A stretch of DNA of 61,376 nt from an uncultured Eubacteriales bacterium (GCA_900319695.1 ONPN01000003.1:1-61376), one strand, 5' to 3'. Counted from the stretch's first letter, positions 17,224-28,300 are shown. The notes: generated from the letters alone by a model not told the origin. Translations and numbers: made by a program.

Positions 17224-17892
17224 TTATGGCTGTCGGCTTTTGCAATGCTGATAAAGGCTCGTTCCCTCGCACGGCGGGAAAAGTGTGCTTTTTTCAGCCA
17301 TACTTTGGCTGATCCATTTGCTGAAGGTCTTTCTGTCCACATTAAGCCTCTTTGAGGCCGTCCGTGCAGAGATCGCACCGCTTTCCCACTCGCTGAAAAC
17401 GATCGCAAAATTTTCAGGCTTATGTTTAGGCTTCCGTCCTAAATGCACGCCGCGCGCCCTGGCGGCCGCGATTCCCTCCGCCTGACGCTGCCGGATATAT
17501 TCCCGCTCTGTCTGGGCCACATAGCTCAAAAGCTGAAGCACAATATCCGCAATCAGCGTTCCGGTCAGATCGTGCCCCTGCCGTGTGTCGAGCAAGGGCA
17601 TATCGAGCACCACGATATCCACCTTTTTCTCTTTTGTGAGAATCCGCCACTGCTCCAGAATTTCATCATAATTCCTGCCAAGCCGGTCGATGCTCTTGAT
17701 CACAAGTGTGTCGCCCGGCTTGAGCTTTTCGATCAGGCGGCAATAAACAGGACGTTCAAAGTCCTTGCCTGATTGCTTCTCCTGATAGATCTGCTTCTCG
17801 TGGACACCATACTCCCCTAAGGCAAGGATCTGGCGGTCAAGGTTTTGCTCTTTGGTGGATACACGGATATAGCCGTATACATTTTCGCTCAT
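17224..17892 (-). CDS. Serine site-specific recombinase (resolvase/invertase family)
   Basis: 222 residues from the ATG at 17892 (GGAGGAAAGAAT before it; a start six codons earlier is open but has no ribosome site). The N-terminal catalytic domain has YGYIRVSTKEQNLDRQ with nucleophile Ser12, then SGKDFERP, DTLVIKSIDRLGRN (catalytic arginines) and the long helix with AQTEREYIRQRQAEGI. The C-terminal 45 residues form a helix-turn-helix (SARTASKRLNVDRKTFSKWI). Length fits resolvases and Hin/Gin-type invertases. It stands 0.9 kb from a pair of 32-bp inverted repeats around a promoter, so it is a candidate DNA invertase; this is inference. Confidence 0.92.
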   Translation of the reverse strand: MSENVYGYIRVSTKEQNLDRQILALGEYGVHEKQIYQEKQSGKDFERPVYCRLIEKLKPGDTLVIKSIDRLGRNYDEILEQWRILTKEKKVDIVVLDMPLLDTRQGHDLTGTLIADIVLQLLSYVAQTEREYIRQRQAEGIAAARARGVHLGRKPKHKPENFAIVFSEWESGAISARTASKRLNVDRKTFSKWISQSMAEKSTLFPPCEGTSLYQHCKSRQP

Positions 17893-17974
17893 ATTCTTTC
17901 CTCCAATCATGGTTGTAAAGGTATCATATCAGAGGAAATCCTGAATTGTTTATGCTCGGGTTTGAAGCTTCCCT

Positions 17975-18615
17975 CCCCTCTATGCTTATGGCAGCGCCGA
18001 AGCGAATGCCTTTCGTCTCGCAGCAGTTGAGGATCACGGCCTATATCTCCGAGTCAAGAAACACGGTTTATTTCTTGCCCTTATTGTTCACAATCACCTG
18101 ACCGCCTTTTACCGCCTCTACCGTGAAGAACTGTAGTTCACTTACGCGGATTCCGATTCCGAAAAGGTCAGGAGCATGGTTTTCATACGCACGTCCGCTG
18201 CATCCAGCATGCGGTCAAAGTCCGCCTTTTCCAAATTGCGCTTATCCTCCCGATACTGCGGCTCTTGATAGGGAAAGAAGGAGACGATACAGACGCTGCA
18301 GCCAAGCCGCCTGAGCACTCCGTTCAATGCGGAGACGGCATTGCTGACGGTGTTGACATGATGGCTTTTCTTCATGCTTTCAAGCCATGCCCGCACATAG
18401 GCGACGGACAAATAGTGATCGCTCAGGAACAGGACAAACAGCCGGATAAAACGGATGTATTTCTCTACCGTTGCATCTGCTTTGCCGGCGTTTCTGAGAT
18501 GGCTCTCGTAAAGCGTTACAGTCCTCATGTCCAGGCGGTCAAGCTGATCGGCAATATACGCGGGTACATACAGGCCGAAACTGGTTTTCCTGTAATTGGT
18601 GGTATCTGTGTTCAT
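17975..18615 (-). pseudogene. Decayed tyrosine recombinase (N-terminal domain plus broken catalytic domain)
   Basis: An intact start (ATG at 18615 with GGAGGATTTGAGA upstream) leads into a SAM-like core-binding domain (ATVEKYIRFIRLFVLFL, AYVRAWLESM, VSNAVSALNGVLR). The frame hits a stop at 18142. Reading one base out of frame from about 18157 restores GIRVSELQFFTVEAV (box I, with the first catalytic Arg) and then VIVNNKGKK, followed by two in-frame stops near 18072 and 18042. The His-x-x-Arg and Tyr motifs are absent. A one-base deletion plus stops and a 3' truncation therefore inactivated it. Between 17893 and 17975 nothing is recognised. Confidence 0.85.
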
Positions 18616-18769
18616 TCTCAAATCCTCCGAATCGTTTCGCCTTTTCAGGCGTGATAAAGCTATCTTACCGAGGTTTTTGAGGTTATCCAATACCACATTG
18701 AACTGTCGGCACAGTATATATATTATTTTGTCATAGAATAAGTGCGTTGACAAAAATCCTGAAAAAAGG

Positions 18770-18813
18770 AAGCGTCGTGCCAAACGGACTTCTCTGCTGG
18801 CACGGCGCTTTTT
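18770..18813. terminator. Hairpin with U tract beside the inverted-repeat element
   Basis: A 13-bp stem with one G-U pair (18770-18782 with 18798-18810) is followed on the plus strand by TTTTT and on the minus strand by a T-rich stretch. It could stop rightward reading into the promoter element or act on leftward transcripts if that promoter inverts. No gene ends next to it on the plus strand. Confidence 0.55.
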
Positions 18814-18826
18814 AGCATTATTCTAC

Positions 18827-18858
18827 ACCATCGGATACACCTTGCTCTGTATCCCAAT
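18827..18858. repeat. Left arm of 32-bp perfect inverted repeat (candidate inversion site)
   Basis: These 32 bases begin ACCATCGGATACACC and are matched exactly, in inverse orientation, by 18980-19011. The match extends a further 3 bases inward after one mismatch. The arms bound a 121-bp segment containing a strong promoter, as in invertible promoters. Confidence 0.9.
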
Positions 18859-18883
18859 TTACGGTTTAGTAAACATTTTGTTC

Positions 18884-18912
18884 TTGAAAAAGGAACTTAC
18901 TTATGATATAGT
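18884..18912 (+). promoter_or_regulatory. Sigma-A type promoter inside the invertible segment, pointing to the TPR/giant-protein genes
   Basis: TTGAAA (18884-18889), a 17-bp spacer and TATAGT (18907-18912). The predicted transcript starts near 18919, crosses the right repeat arm and reaches the first TPR gene at 19142 after about 220 bases. Inversion between the repeat arms would aim it left, toward the recombinase genes. A weaker opposite-strand candidate (TTGATT, 16 bp, CATAAT) exists in the same segment. Confidence 0.75.
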
Positions 18913-18979
18913 GTACCAGATTATGAGAGTCTTTGCTTACAAATCAAGATTTCCATTCAGGGCGTTTCTGATGGTGTAC

Positions 18980-19011
18980 ATTGGGATACAGAGCAAGGTG
19001 TATCCGATGGT
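18980..19011. repeat. Right arm of 32-bp perfect inverted repeat (candidate inversion site)
   Basis: Exact reverse complement of 18827-18858. It is immediately followed by an AT-rich GATATAATAG stretch. The remaining bases up to the TPR gene at 19142 carry no recognised element besides the ribosome site. Confidence 0.9.
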
Positions 19012-19141
19012 ATGATATAATAGAAAAAATCGGGACTTTTTCTGAAATGACGATGAAGCGGGCGCAATGCTTCCGAGAGCTGTCGCGGCCCTGCTGCCGT
19101 TCTGGAAAACAATATCCCGAACACGGAAAAGGGGGGATGGC

Positions 19142-20560
19142 ATGACAGGCACGCATACAAAAACACGGCGGCTCATTGTGCGCATCATCGCGGGCCTGCT
19201 TGTCCTGTCGATGATTCCCGGCCTTGTCATGTTCAGCCAGACGGGGATCAGCATGGGCGCCTCGGGGGATGAGAACCGCAGCGTCCGTCTCGCGGCGCAG
19301 CAGCTTTTGCAGAGAGACCCCTACGCCAAGCGCTCCCGCATCAGACGCATGAGCGATTTTGCGCGAAACCTTCTGAAAACAAAACGCAGCGCCGAAGATT
19401 ACGAGCTGGCCATAGACATCGCGATCGCACAGGGCAAATATGACGAAGCCCTGGCTTTTCAGGAAAAAGAGCTTGAGGCTTTTGAGGGCGGCGAGGAGGA
19501 GCTGGCCGCGCAGTATCTGCGCATGGGCTATCTGTACGCGGTTCTGGGTGAATACGCAAAGGCGGAAAACTGGCTGAATCTCGGCATCGCGGTGACGCCC
19601 TATGTGGAGGCGGTGCTGACCAGGGCACAGGTTCGCCTGAACCTCGGCAATACCGAGGGGGCCCTGCAGGATGTGGACGCCTGTCTTGAAACCGTCGGGG
19701 AGTCCACGGCGCTGCTGCCGGATATGGTGAACATCTATGAGGCGGCCGGAGCCTATGAGACTGCGATCCGGCTCTGGACGCGGGTGCTGGACGACGGCGG
19801 CAAAAGCGATTATCTGCTTGACCGGGCCTACTGCTTTGTGCAGCTCGGCCGGATGGAGGAGGCGGAGGCCGACGCCAAGCGCTACCTCGAAACGCACGGC
19901 GACAACGCCGCCACGGCCCACACGATGCTCGCCATGGGCTTCCTTCGCGCGGGCGCGTATGAGCGGGCGAACGAATCCTTCGCCAAAGCGCTGAGCGGCG
20001 GAGAGGCCGACCCCTCGTCCCTGTACTACTACGTTGTGCTCTGCTCGTATCTGACAGGCGACTATGAGCGGGCCTGCGAATACGGCGGGCAGCTTGTAGA
20101 GCGGATACGGCGGGGCGAGAAAACCGACATGGCCGAGTTCGGCGTCGAGGACGTCACGGGCAAGGTCAGGGTGGAGCTCAAGCCGGTGGACAACGCGCAG
20201 CTTACCCGCATGGTCGGCGCCTCGCAACTGGCAGGCGGGGACTATAACGGCGCGGTCGAGACGCTGACGCTCTCGCTGGAAGAGAAGAACGACCCCTATG
20301 TCCGCTATCTGCGCGGCAGCAGCCTCCTGGCGGCGGAGCGCTATGACGAGGCGCTGAAGGATTTCACCGCGGCGGAGAGAGGCGGCGCGGATAAAGAGAG
20401 CTGCCGCTACGGCGCGGGCGTGTGCCGCATGCAGATGGGGGAGACCCGGCAGGCTGTTCAGAATTTCACCTGGGTGACTGAGAACGGGAAGGACGAGGCG
20501 CTCCGCGAGGAGGCCGCCCGACAGATCGAGCTGCTCAATTCCGAGAGCGAAAAGAATTAG
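19142..20560 (+). CDS. Membrane-anchored or exported TPR protein
   Basis: 472 residues from the ATG at 19142, chosen because GGGGGG lies 6 bases upstream; the frame is open 25 codons further but lacks a ribosome site there. Residues 11-45 hold a basic start and hydrophobic stretch (LIVRIIAGLLVLSMIPGLVMF) acting as signal anchor or signal peptide. From about residue 90 to the end there are repeated helical pairs of the TPR type, with A-x-G-x-Y-x-x-A and L-G-x-x-E-x-A patterns about 34 residues apart. TPR domains bind peptides or organise complexes. It is the first gene after the invertible promoter and 50 bp ahead of a second TPR gene, so it probably serves in export or assembly of the giant protein; that is inference. 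Confidence 0.85.
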   Translation: MTGTHTKTRRLIVRIIAGLLVLSMIPGLVMFSQTGISMGASGDENRSVRLAAQQLLQRDPYAKRSRIRRMSDFARNLLKTKRSAEDYELAIDIAIAQGKYDEALAFQEKELEAFEGGEEELAAQYLRMGYLYAVLGEYAKAENWLNLGIAVTPYVEAVLTRAQVRLNLGNTEGALQDVDACLETVGESTALLPDMVNIYEAAGAYETAIRLWTRVLDDGGKSDYLLDRAYCFVQLGRMEEAEADAKRYLETHGDNAATAHTMLAMGFLRAGAYERANESFAKALSGGEADPSSLYYYVVLCSYLTGDYERACEYGGQLVERIRRGEKTDMAEFGVEDVTGKVRVELKPVDNAQLTRMVGASQLAGGDYNGAVETLTLSLEEKNDPYVRYLRGSSLLAAERYDEALKDFTAAERGGADKESCRYGAGVCRMQMGETRQAVQNFTWVTENGKDEALREEAARQIELLNSESEKN

Positions 20561-20610
20561 TATTTAACGGAGTCCAAAAGGTTCCGTAAAAAATTAGGAG
20601 GAAACACAGA

Positions 20611-22059
20611 ATGAACAAACGAGTAACGACATTTGCGATCCTGCTTGCGCTTGTGCTGGCGCTGCTGACGCCGGCCGCCTTCGCCGCCGACGAGGTCGCG
20701 TATGACGCCCAGGCGTTGGACACCAACTATGCCCTGGCCCTGGCCTACATCGGCCGTGAGGACTACGACAAGGCGATGGAGTATCTCAATGCCTGCCTGC
20801 AGGTCTGTGACGAGAATTCCGCGCCGATGGTCTACGCCGACGTGCATCTCAAGATTGCCTGCGTCTACACCATCCGCCAGGAGTATGACCAGGCCCTTGC
20901 CGAACTGGACGAGGCCCTGCGTGTCGACCCGGAGCTCAGCGAGGCCTACCTCGTCAAGACCCAGGTCCACTCCGACCTTGGTGAGTATGAAGAGGCCGCG
21001 GCGGCTCTTCAGAAGTACATTGATCTCACCGGCGACAGCTCCCTCTATGAGGTGAAGGCGGAGATCTACAGCGCTGTCGGCAATGCGGACAAGGCCCTGG
21101 AGAGCTACAAGGTTTACGCTGAGGCCAACAGCGAAAGCGGAACCGAGGCCGCCTACAAGACCGCCATCTATAACATGGAGCAGGGGCGGTACGAGGCCGC
21201 TATTGAAGAGTTTGGCCACTGCCTCAACGACCCCACCTTCGGCCACTCTTCCTATTATAATATTGGCGTCTGCTACATGCGCCTTGAGGACTATGAGAAG
21301 GCGTTGAAGAATTTCAATAACGTAAGCAACGAGGACTTCGACGGGCTGCAGTATAACATCGGCGTGTGCAATATGCTTCTTGATAAGACCGAGGACGCCA
21401 TTACGGCTTTCACCGCCTCCATCGAGAAAGAGTCCTTTGTCACGGACGCTCTTTACAACCGCGCCATTTGCTATGTCAGCAGTCAGATGTTCGCGGAAGC
21501 GATTGTCGACTTCACGGCCTATCTCGACGCTGTGAAGAGTGCAAATGTCGCCGGCCTTGAGGCGGAGCTCAAAGCGCTGAAGGAGACCGAAGGCACTGCC
21601 CAGGAGACCATCAACGCAAAGACCGAAGAGCTTGAGGCTGCGAAGACCGCCGAGATCGCGGATGTCGGAACCTATTACCGCGGCGTCTGCTATCTTTCCA
21701 TCAATGACAACGAAGACGCCATTAAGGACTTCACCACCTGCATCAACGCGGGCCTTGCGGTCAGCGACTGCACCTTCAACCGCGGCCTGGCCTATCTTCA
21801 GTCTGGTGAGAATGAACTGGCCGAGGCTGACATGACCGCCAGCATCGAGGCCGACTACAACGCCGACGCCGCCACCTTCTATCGCGCCTACGCGAAGATT
21901 GGCAAGGGCGATAACGAGGGCGCTATTGCCGATTTCACTACCTGCATCGAGCATGAGTACAGTCTCAAGCAGTGCTATTACCAGCGCGCACAGATCTACA
22001 TGGCGATGGGCGATAACGACAACTACATCGCCGACCTGGAAGCTTCCCTGAAATACTGA
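20611..22059 (+). CDS. Secreted TPR-repeat protein
   Basis: 482 residues. A clear signal peptide (basic start, LLALVLALL core, cleavage probably after AAFA at residue 25) is followed by at least nine TPR-like helical pairs through the C-terminus, for example ALAYIGREDYDKAMEYL and YNIGVCYMRLEDYEKAL. A short charged helix (about residues 310-350) interrupts them. No lipobox, wall-sorting signal or transmembrane tail is seen. The ATG has AGGAGG 9 bases upstream. Codon use and acidic composition resemble the giant protein behind it. It may be an extracytoplasmic folding or docking partner of that protein. Confidence 0.87.
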   Translation: MNKRVTTFAILLALVLALLTPAAFAADEVAYDAQALDTNYALALAYIGREDYDKAMEYLNACLQVCDENSAPMVYADVHLKIACVYTIRQEYDQALAELDEALRVDPELSEAYLVKTQVHSDLGEYEEAAAALQKYIDLTGDSSLYEVKAEIYSAVGNADKALESYKVYAEANSESGTEAAYKTAIYNMEQGRYEAAIEEFGHCLNDPTFGHSSYYNIGVCYMRLEDYEKALKNFNNVSNEDFDGLQYNIGVCNMLLDKTEDAITAFTASIEKESFVTDALYNRAICYVSSQMFAEAIVDFTAYLDAVKSANVAGLEAELKALKETEGTAQETINAKTEELEAAKTAEIADVGTYYRGVCYLSINDNEDAIKDFTTCINAGLAVSDCTFNRGLAYLQSGENELAEADMTASIEADYNADAATFYRAYAKIGKGDNEGAIADFTTCIEHEYSLKQCYYQRAQIYMAMGDNDNYIADLEASLKY

Positions 22060-22109
22060 TTGACCACAGCGCACCCCTTGCGCAAACAATACCCTTAGCC
22101 ACGGAGCGG

Positions 22110-22142
22110 CTCCGGACCGGTGGGAACACCGCCGGTCCGGAG
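22110..22142 (+). terminator. GC-rich hairpin between the second TPR gene and the giant gene
   Basis: An 11-bp perfect stem (22110-22120 with 22132-22142) lacks a U tract, so it may be a partial terminator or an RNA-processing element that lowers expression of the downstream gene. The rest of the 256-bp gap includes a smaller CCGG-type hairpin near 22170 and an AT-rich stretch at 22234-22260 with only a poor promoter match (TTGAGA, 19 bp, TACATA). Confidence 0.45.
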
Positions 22143-22315
22143 GCCCTCCCCCGAATAGGAATGATATTCCCGGCGAACACCGGGATTCAGATAGACCGGA
22201 CAATGCCCCTTGAGAGCATGCTGTCCATCCCGCATACATATATATTAAATAGTATAGTCCATACAGGCCCGAGGGGATATTCCCGCAGCGTGACAAAAGA
22301 TTCGGAGGAAATGTC

Positions 22316-25300
22316 ATGAAAGGTTTCATCAAAATGAATCATTCAAGAAGAAAGGGCGAGAAGCAGCTCGCTGTATTTGTGCTGCTTCTGACGCTGTGGT
22401 TTACAGTGTTCACCCTGTCCCCCGGGAGCTATCGGGACAGCTTTGTCTACGCTGAGGAAGTGAGTGAAGCCACCGGCACTGACGCCGGCAACGGCGGCGG
22501 AGACGGCGGCTCGTCCGGCGGCAGCGCACCCGCGTCGGCTCCCAGTGGCGGAGACGGCGGCTCATCCGGCGGCAGCGCGCCCGCGTCGGCTCCCAGTGGC
22601 GGAGACGGCGGCTCGTCCGGCGGCAGCGCGCCCGCGTCGGCTCCCAGTGGCGGAGACGGCGGCTCGTCCGGCGGCAGCGCGCCCGCGTCGGCTCCCAGCG
22701 GCGGCGACAGCGGTTCGTCCGGCGGCAGCGCACCCGCGTCGGCTCCCAGTGGCGGAGACGGCGGCTCGTCCGGCACCGGCTCCACAGAGAGCGGCACGAC
22801 GGCTCCCACGATGAGCCTTACGTCGGCTCCTCCGATGACCCTTATGTCGGCTCCCCCGATGACCCTTACGTCGAACAGTCCTGACGGCGATGGCGGCGAC
22901 GTTAACCCGCCCACGGAAGATGGCGGCAGTATTTCCATCAGCACCGGTGATGGAAATGACACTGTGAACGTCTCTCTTGCGCCCGCTGACAGTTCAGCAG
23001 ACGGCGGTAGTGACGAGGGCGGCAGTGACGAGGGCGGCAGCAACGACGGCGGCAGCAGCAACGACGACGGCGGCAGCGATGACAACAATGCCGGCAACAA
23101 CGACGATAACAACGGCGGCGGCAACGACGACAACAACGGCGGCGACGACGGCGACGGCAAGGACGGCGGCGACAACGGCGACGGCAACGACGGCGGCGGC
23201 AACGACGACGACAACGACGGCGGCGACAACGGCGGCGACGACGGCGGCGACAACGGCGGCGACAACGACGGCGGCGACGACGAAAACGACAACGGCGGCG
23301 ACAACGACGGCGGCGACAACGACGACAACGGCAACGACGACAACGGCGACGACGAAAACGGCAACGACGACGGTGACGGTGACGATAACGGAGACGGCGA
23401 CGACAATGATGGGCCTTCCGTTGACGCCGACGAGGAAGAAGACGGCCAGGCCACGATTGTCGATGAGATTGAGAACAAAGACGGTGAGCCTGTAGAGGAC
23501 GAGGACAAGACCTTCGAAAACGACGACCCCTCCTCCAAAGAGGACGGTAAGAACGCGATCCAGAAGGCCATCGACCTGGCTCTGGAGAGCATCACCAAGG
23601 ATACCAAGGAACTGACCATCAAGGTCGAGGCCGGCGTATACAACGGCGACATTACCGTCAGCCTGCCTGCTCCGGCTCCGGCCAGCGGTGAGGGCGAGGA
23701 AGCTGCCGCGAGCGTCACGCCGAGCCCGGACTTTGTGCTGAACATTGTCTCCTCTGACGCCTATGAAGCGAAGACGGGATCTGAGAGCGGGACTTACAGC
23801 GCGGCCTCCTCCGGCGACGGCGTCAAGGTCAACGGCAACGTTCTCGTTGACGGGATCAATGTGCTCCTGGCCGGTATCTACCTGTCCATGGAGAAGCGTA
23901 TTGAGGTTCAGAACGCGAGCCTCTCCGTCATCGGAACGACGGCAGATGACACCGTGAACATCAAAGCCGGCGACGGTGTGGACAGCATTGACGTTCAGAC
24001 CGGCGAGGGCGGCGATACCGTCAACATCCGCGGTGACGAGGTTGGTACCATCGGAGTCAATACCGGCGAAGACGACGACACCGTCAATGTCCGCGCCGGC
24101 GTGGAGTCTGAACTCACGGTCGAAACCGGGGAAGGTGACGACAGTATCAGCGCCATGCTCGTAGCCGGGGAAGAGCCCTCCGCCGAAACATCCGTTACGG
24201 TGGACACCGGCGAGGGTGAGGACAAAGTCGGCGTCGATATCGGCATTGCCGACGCCGTGACCGACATCACCATCACGGATCCGGATCGCTACAGCGTGAA
24301 CTTCACCGGCGAACTGAGCAAGACCGAGGAGAAGCCGATCTCTGTCAGCGATGACAAGGTAACCTTTACCCTTATTAACAGTAACAACAATTCCATCGCG
24401 GTCCATATGGACAATCTTATCGGCCGCAGCGTCACAGATACGGTCGCAAATAAAGCCGAGGTCGTGCTTGACTGGACAGCAGCGGAAATCAAAACCGACG
24501 CACAGGGAAGGCAGATCGCTGTTTTTCGCTCGGATTCCTCTTTTACCAACTTTGTTCTGAAGACCTCCCCGGCGGGCTTTGACCGGTTGATCCTCGTGAC
24601 GGAAGCGGACCTGCTGAACCAGCTGATCATCGACGCGGAAAACGGCGTTGAGAATGAGCAGGGCAGAATCGTCCTGCACGATCTGCTCGCCGAAAACGTG
24701 AACCTCATCGTCCGCGGCGAGAAGATCGACGTGCTCGGCACGGTCGTGGCGGACAACGTGAAGATCACCGCCGAGGCCGGAACGCTGCGCGACGAGGACG
24801 AGGCAGACGTTCTCGGAGAAGAGCAGGAGAAGGATCAGTTTGACAATATTGTGGCGGCGGGGAAGTCCATTCATGCGGACCTCTTCAACGTCAGCCACGC
24901 GGTCGAAATCAACATCGGCGAAAACGCGAAAATCTATGCCGCCGGTGATGTGGAGCTCACCGCTTCGGTCGACCAGACCGGCGGCATCCTGGATATCACC
25001 AACCTGACCGACGCGCTCAACTCCGTGAACGTCAAGGTCGGCAGCGCCATCATCAATATCTACGGCGAAATCTACGCCGGAACGAGCGCCAGCTACAGCG
25101 CCGACGATGATCAGGTTGTTGTGCCCAACGAAGAGAGCGAGCGCGGCAATGTCCGCATCAGCACCAATGTGAATACCGAGGTCGAAGCCGGAAGCGGCAA
25201 CGGCTATCTCTCCTCTATCGCGGCGGCGGTCGCCGTGCTGAATTCCGAGATCAACATCCGCAATGCCGTGATCAAGGCCGCCGGCAGCATCATCGCCGAG

Positions 25301-28300
25301 GCCAGGGGCAGCGTGAAGGTTCAGACCGCCGCTTCCGCCGCGGAGCTTCCTTTTGCGCTGGGCGTTGCCGCAGTGGTGACGGATGTACATACCGACGTCA
25401 TAGGCTCCACGCTGGAGGCCGGTGGGGATGTGTCCCTGAATTCCGAGGGCGAGGTGGAGATTGACAACCGCGCCTCTAAGAACGCCGAAGTCGAGGACGA
25501 TGACGACAACAACAGCTCCGCCTCGACCGACTCTGCCGATACCGACAGTGACAACAGCTCCTTTGGCGGCTACTTTGTGGTGACCGTCCTGGTTCAGGAT
25601 GTCCGCACCAAAATCAAGGGCAGCAGCCTTACCGCCAGCGGAGACGTGATCGCTCACTCGAATGCCAGCGCAGAGGTCGTAAACTCCGCGGTGAAGAACT
25701 CCGAGGCGCCGGATGGAGATGGAGAATCCGATCCCGAAGAGGGCGGCTCCAATGGCGGCATAAATGTGAACATGGGAGAGTCCATGTCCATCTCCGAGAT
25801 CAAAAACGTCACGGCTCAGATTCTCCGCCAGGTGGTCAACAAGATAGACTTTGGCGAGCTGGCTGATAAGCTGCTGACCGGCCTGAAGTCCGGCGACTAT
25901 TCTGTGGGCGTGTCTTCGGCCAACAACACTGAGCAGGGGACCGTCTCTATTGACAAGTCCAGCGCCAATTCCAATGAGGACGTCAAGGTCACCGTTCAGC
26001 CCAAGGAGGGTTATGTCCTCGACAGTATCCGGGTGCGCCATCTGGTTCCCGGCTCCGACCACTATGAGTGGACGACGCTGGATCTGAACGACAAGGAAGT
26101 CCACCCGAATCCGGGCAACGAGTATTACTTCAAGATGCCCGCCGGCAACGCGAAGGTCTTTGCCGCCTTCACAAAGAAAGAGTCTGGAAGCGAGCAGCAG
26201 GAGGTCACCGGTGACGACCTGGCGAACCTCTTTGACCCGCACGACGACGAAGGGAAGAGCTCTTCCGACGTTGCGGATATCAGCACTGTCTTTGACAGTG
26301 CCACTGCCGGCACGAAGGAATCTGTCTCCGACGCGAAGGGCACCGTGACCAAGGACAGCACGGCGGCGAACGCGGTCGAGATTGAATTTGATAAGACCAA
26401 TAATACAAAGAAGGACGAAGAGGACGAGGATAAGACGGTGATCCAGGGCGCGCTGCTGTCGACCGACGAGGTCAGCAAGGCCGCCCCCGGCGAGAAGGTT
26501 CAGATCACCGTGAACCCCGCCGCCAACTTCAAGCTCAAGGAAAACAGCCTTAAGTACAGCTATACAAAATCTGACGGCTCCAAAGGCAGCGGCGAGATCA
26601 AGGCCGACTCCGACGGCAACTATATCCTCACGATACCTGACGATGTAAAGGATAACAAACTCACCGTCACCGCTGACTGGGAGAGCACGCAGGAAAAGAA
26701 GGATGACGACGGCGACGGCGGTCCCTCCGGCGTCCAGCTCGCGGGCGCGCTGGGTGTAGGCGTTATCCTGAACAACAACCGCGTCGAGATCTCCGACAGC
26801 AACATCGAGGCCGAGGGCAAGGTCGACGTGGCGGCGGACGCCAAGACGGTCGTCGTCACCAACGCCAACGGCATCGGCGAGGATGAGCCGAAGCAGTCTG
26901 ATCCTGAAGAGGAGAACTCCGAAGAGCCTGAGGAGGAACTGGAAAAGTCTTACGCCGCCGGCGCGGACTATATGATCAGGCTGGCCGAGATTGAAGGCGG
27001 TACCGTTGAGCCGACGGTCAAGAAGGAAACGGTAGACGGCAAAGAGGTTGTCACAAAGATCATATTCAAGCTGACTCCTGCCGAAGACAAGGAGCCTGAC
27101 TCTGTCACGCTCAAATGGACCGACGGCCGCGGCAAAGAACAGACCAAAGAACTGGATATCTCCGAGAAAGCGGAAGACGGCAGCTACACCGTCACCCTGA
27201 CGCTGCGCGACAACCCCGAAACCACGGATAAGGACGAGCGCGATTTCATCGCGGAAGACGGCTCTGTTGTCACGGTCGAGGTAAAATTCGATGACACGCT
27301 GGAGAAGAAACTTACTGACTGGGCGGAGGAGATCTGGGACGGCGATGACGATCAGAACGACGATGATGATCAGAACGACGATGATGATCAGAACGACGAT
27401 GATGATCAGAACGACGATGATGATCAGAACGACGATGATGATCAGAACGACGATGATGATCAGGACGGCGATGGCGATCAGAACGGTGATGGCGATCAGA
27501 ACGGCGATAACCAGAATAACAAGCCCAAAAAGCAGGAAGAGCAGTATATCGACGGCTTCGGCAATGTGATCGAGGTCAGCCGTACCGAAGGCGGCAGCTT
27601 CGAGCAGCAGAGCCGGAACGATGATACCGGCAGCACCGAGTTCGCTTTCAAGAGCAAGAGCGAAACCGGCTTCAAGCCTGCGGTCGTCACCTATAAATAT
27701 TATAAGGAAGGCGACGAGGACGGAAAGCCCACCGGAGAGGGCACAATCGAAGCCACAACGGAGACCGAGGACGGCGAAAGCTACGAGAAATTCCTTTTAA
27801 AAACCGAGGATCTCGCAGACCTCAAACCCGGCACGCAGATCGACGTTAAGGTCAGCTATCCTGAGGACAAGCGCACAATCGCCACCAATGTGGAGGAAGG
27901 GGCTAACTATACCCTGACGACGGATGTGACGGGCGGCAAGGCCAAGGTCGGCGATACCGTCACTGTCAATGCCAAGGCAAAGGACGGCTTTAATCTCGGC
28001 GACGTCACCTATACCTATTATAAAGACGGCGACGAGGATGGGCACCCCACCGGAACCGGAAAGGCGACCAGAAATGAATCCGGCGATTACGAGTTTACCG
28101 TCCCGGCTGACGCCGCGGAGGGTGAGGATAAGAAGATCGTCTTCTCCTCCAGCGCGGCGCGGAAGGCCGTTCCCGTTGAGGTCGTGGTTGCCAAGGTCGA
28201 CGGGGAAACCGTTGCCTACACGGTGAACGCCACTCCGTATATGGACAACGGCGACACGATCAAGCTGGATTTCCCGGACGACTCCAACTACTACGTTACT

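Noticed and set aside
23935-24250. RTX toxin nonapeptides
   Set aside because: Asp/Gly repeats do not keep the GGxGxDxUx register and no type I secretion genes are present.
27344-27520. Regular short repeats resembling a CRISPR array
   Set aside because: Units are 18 bp without spacers, in frame and coding DDDDQN within the giant gene.
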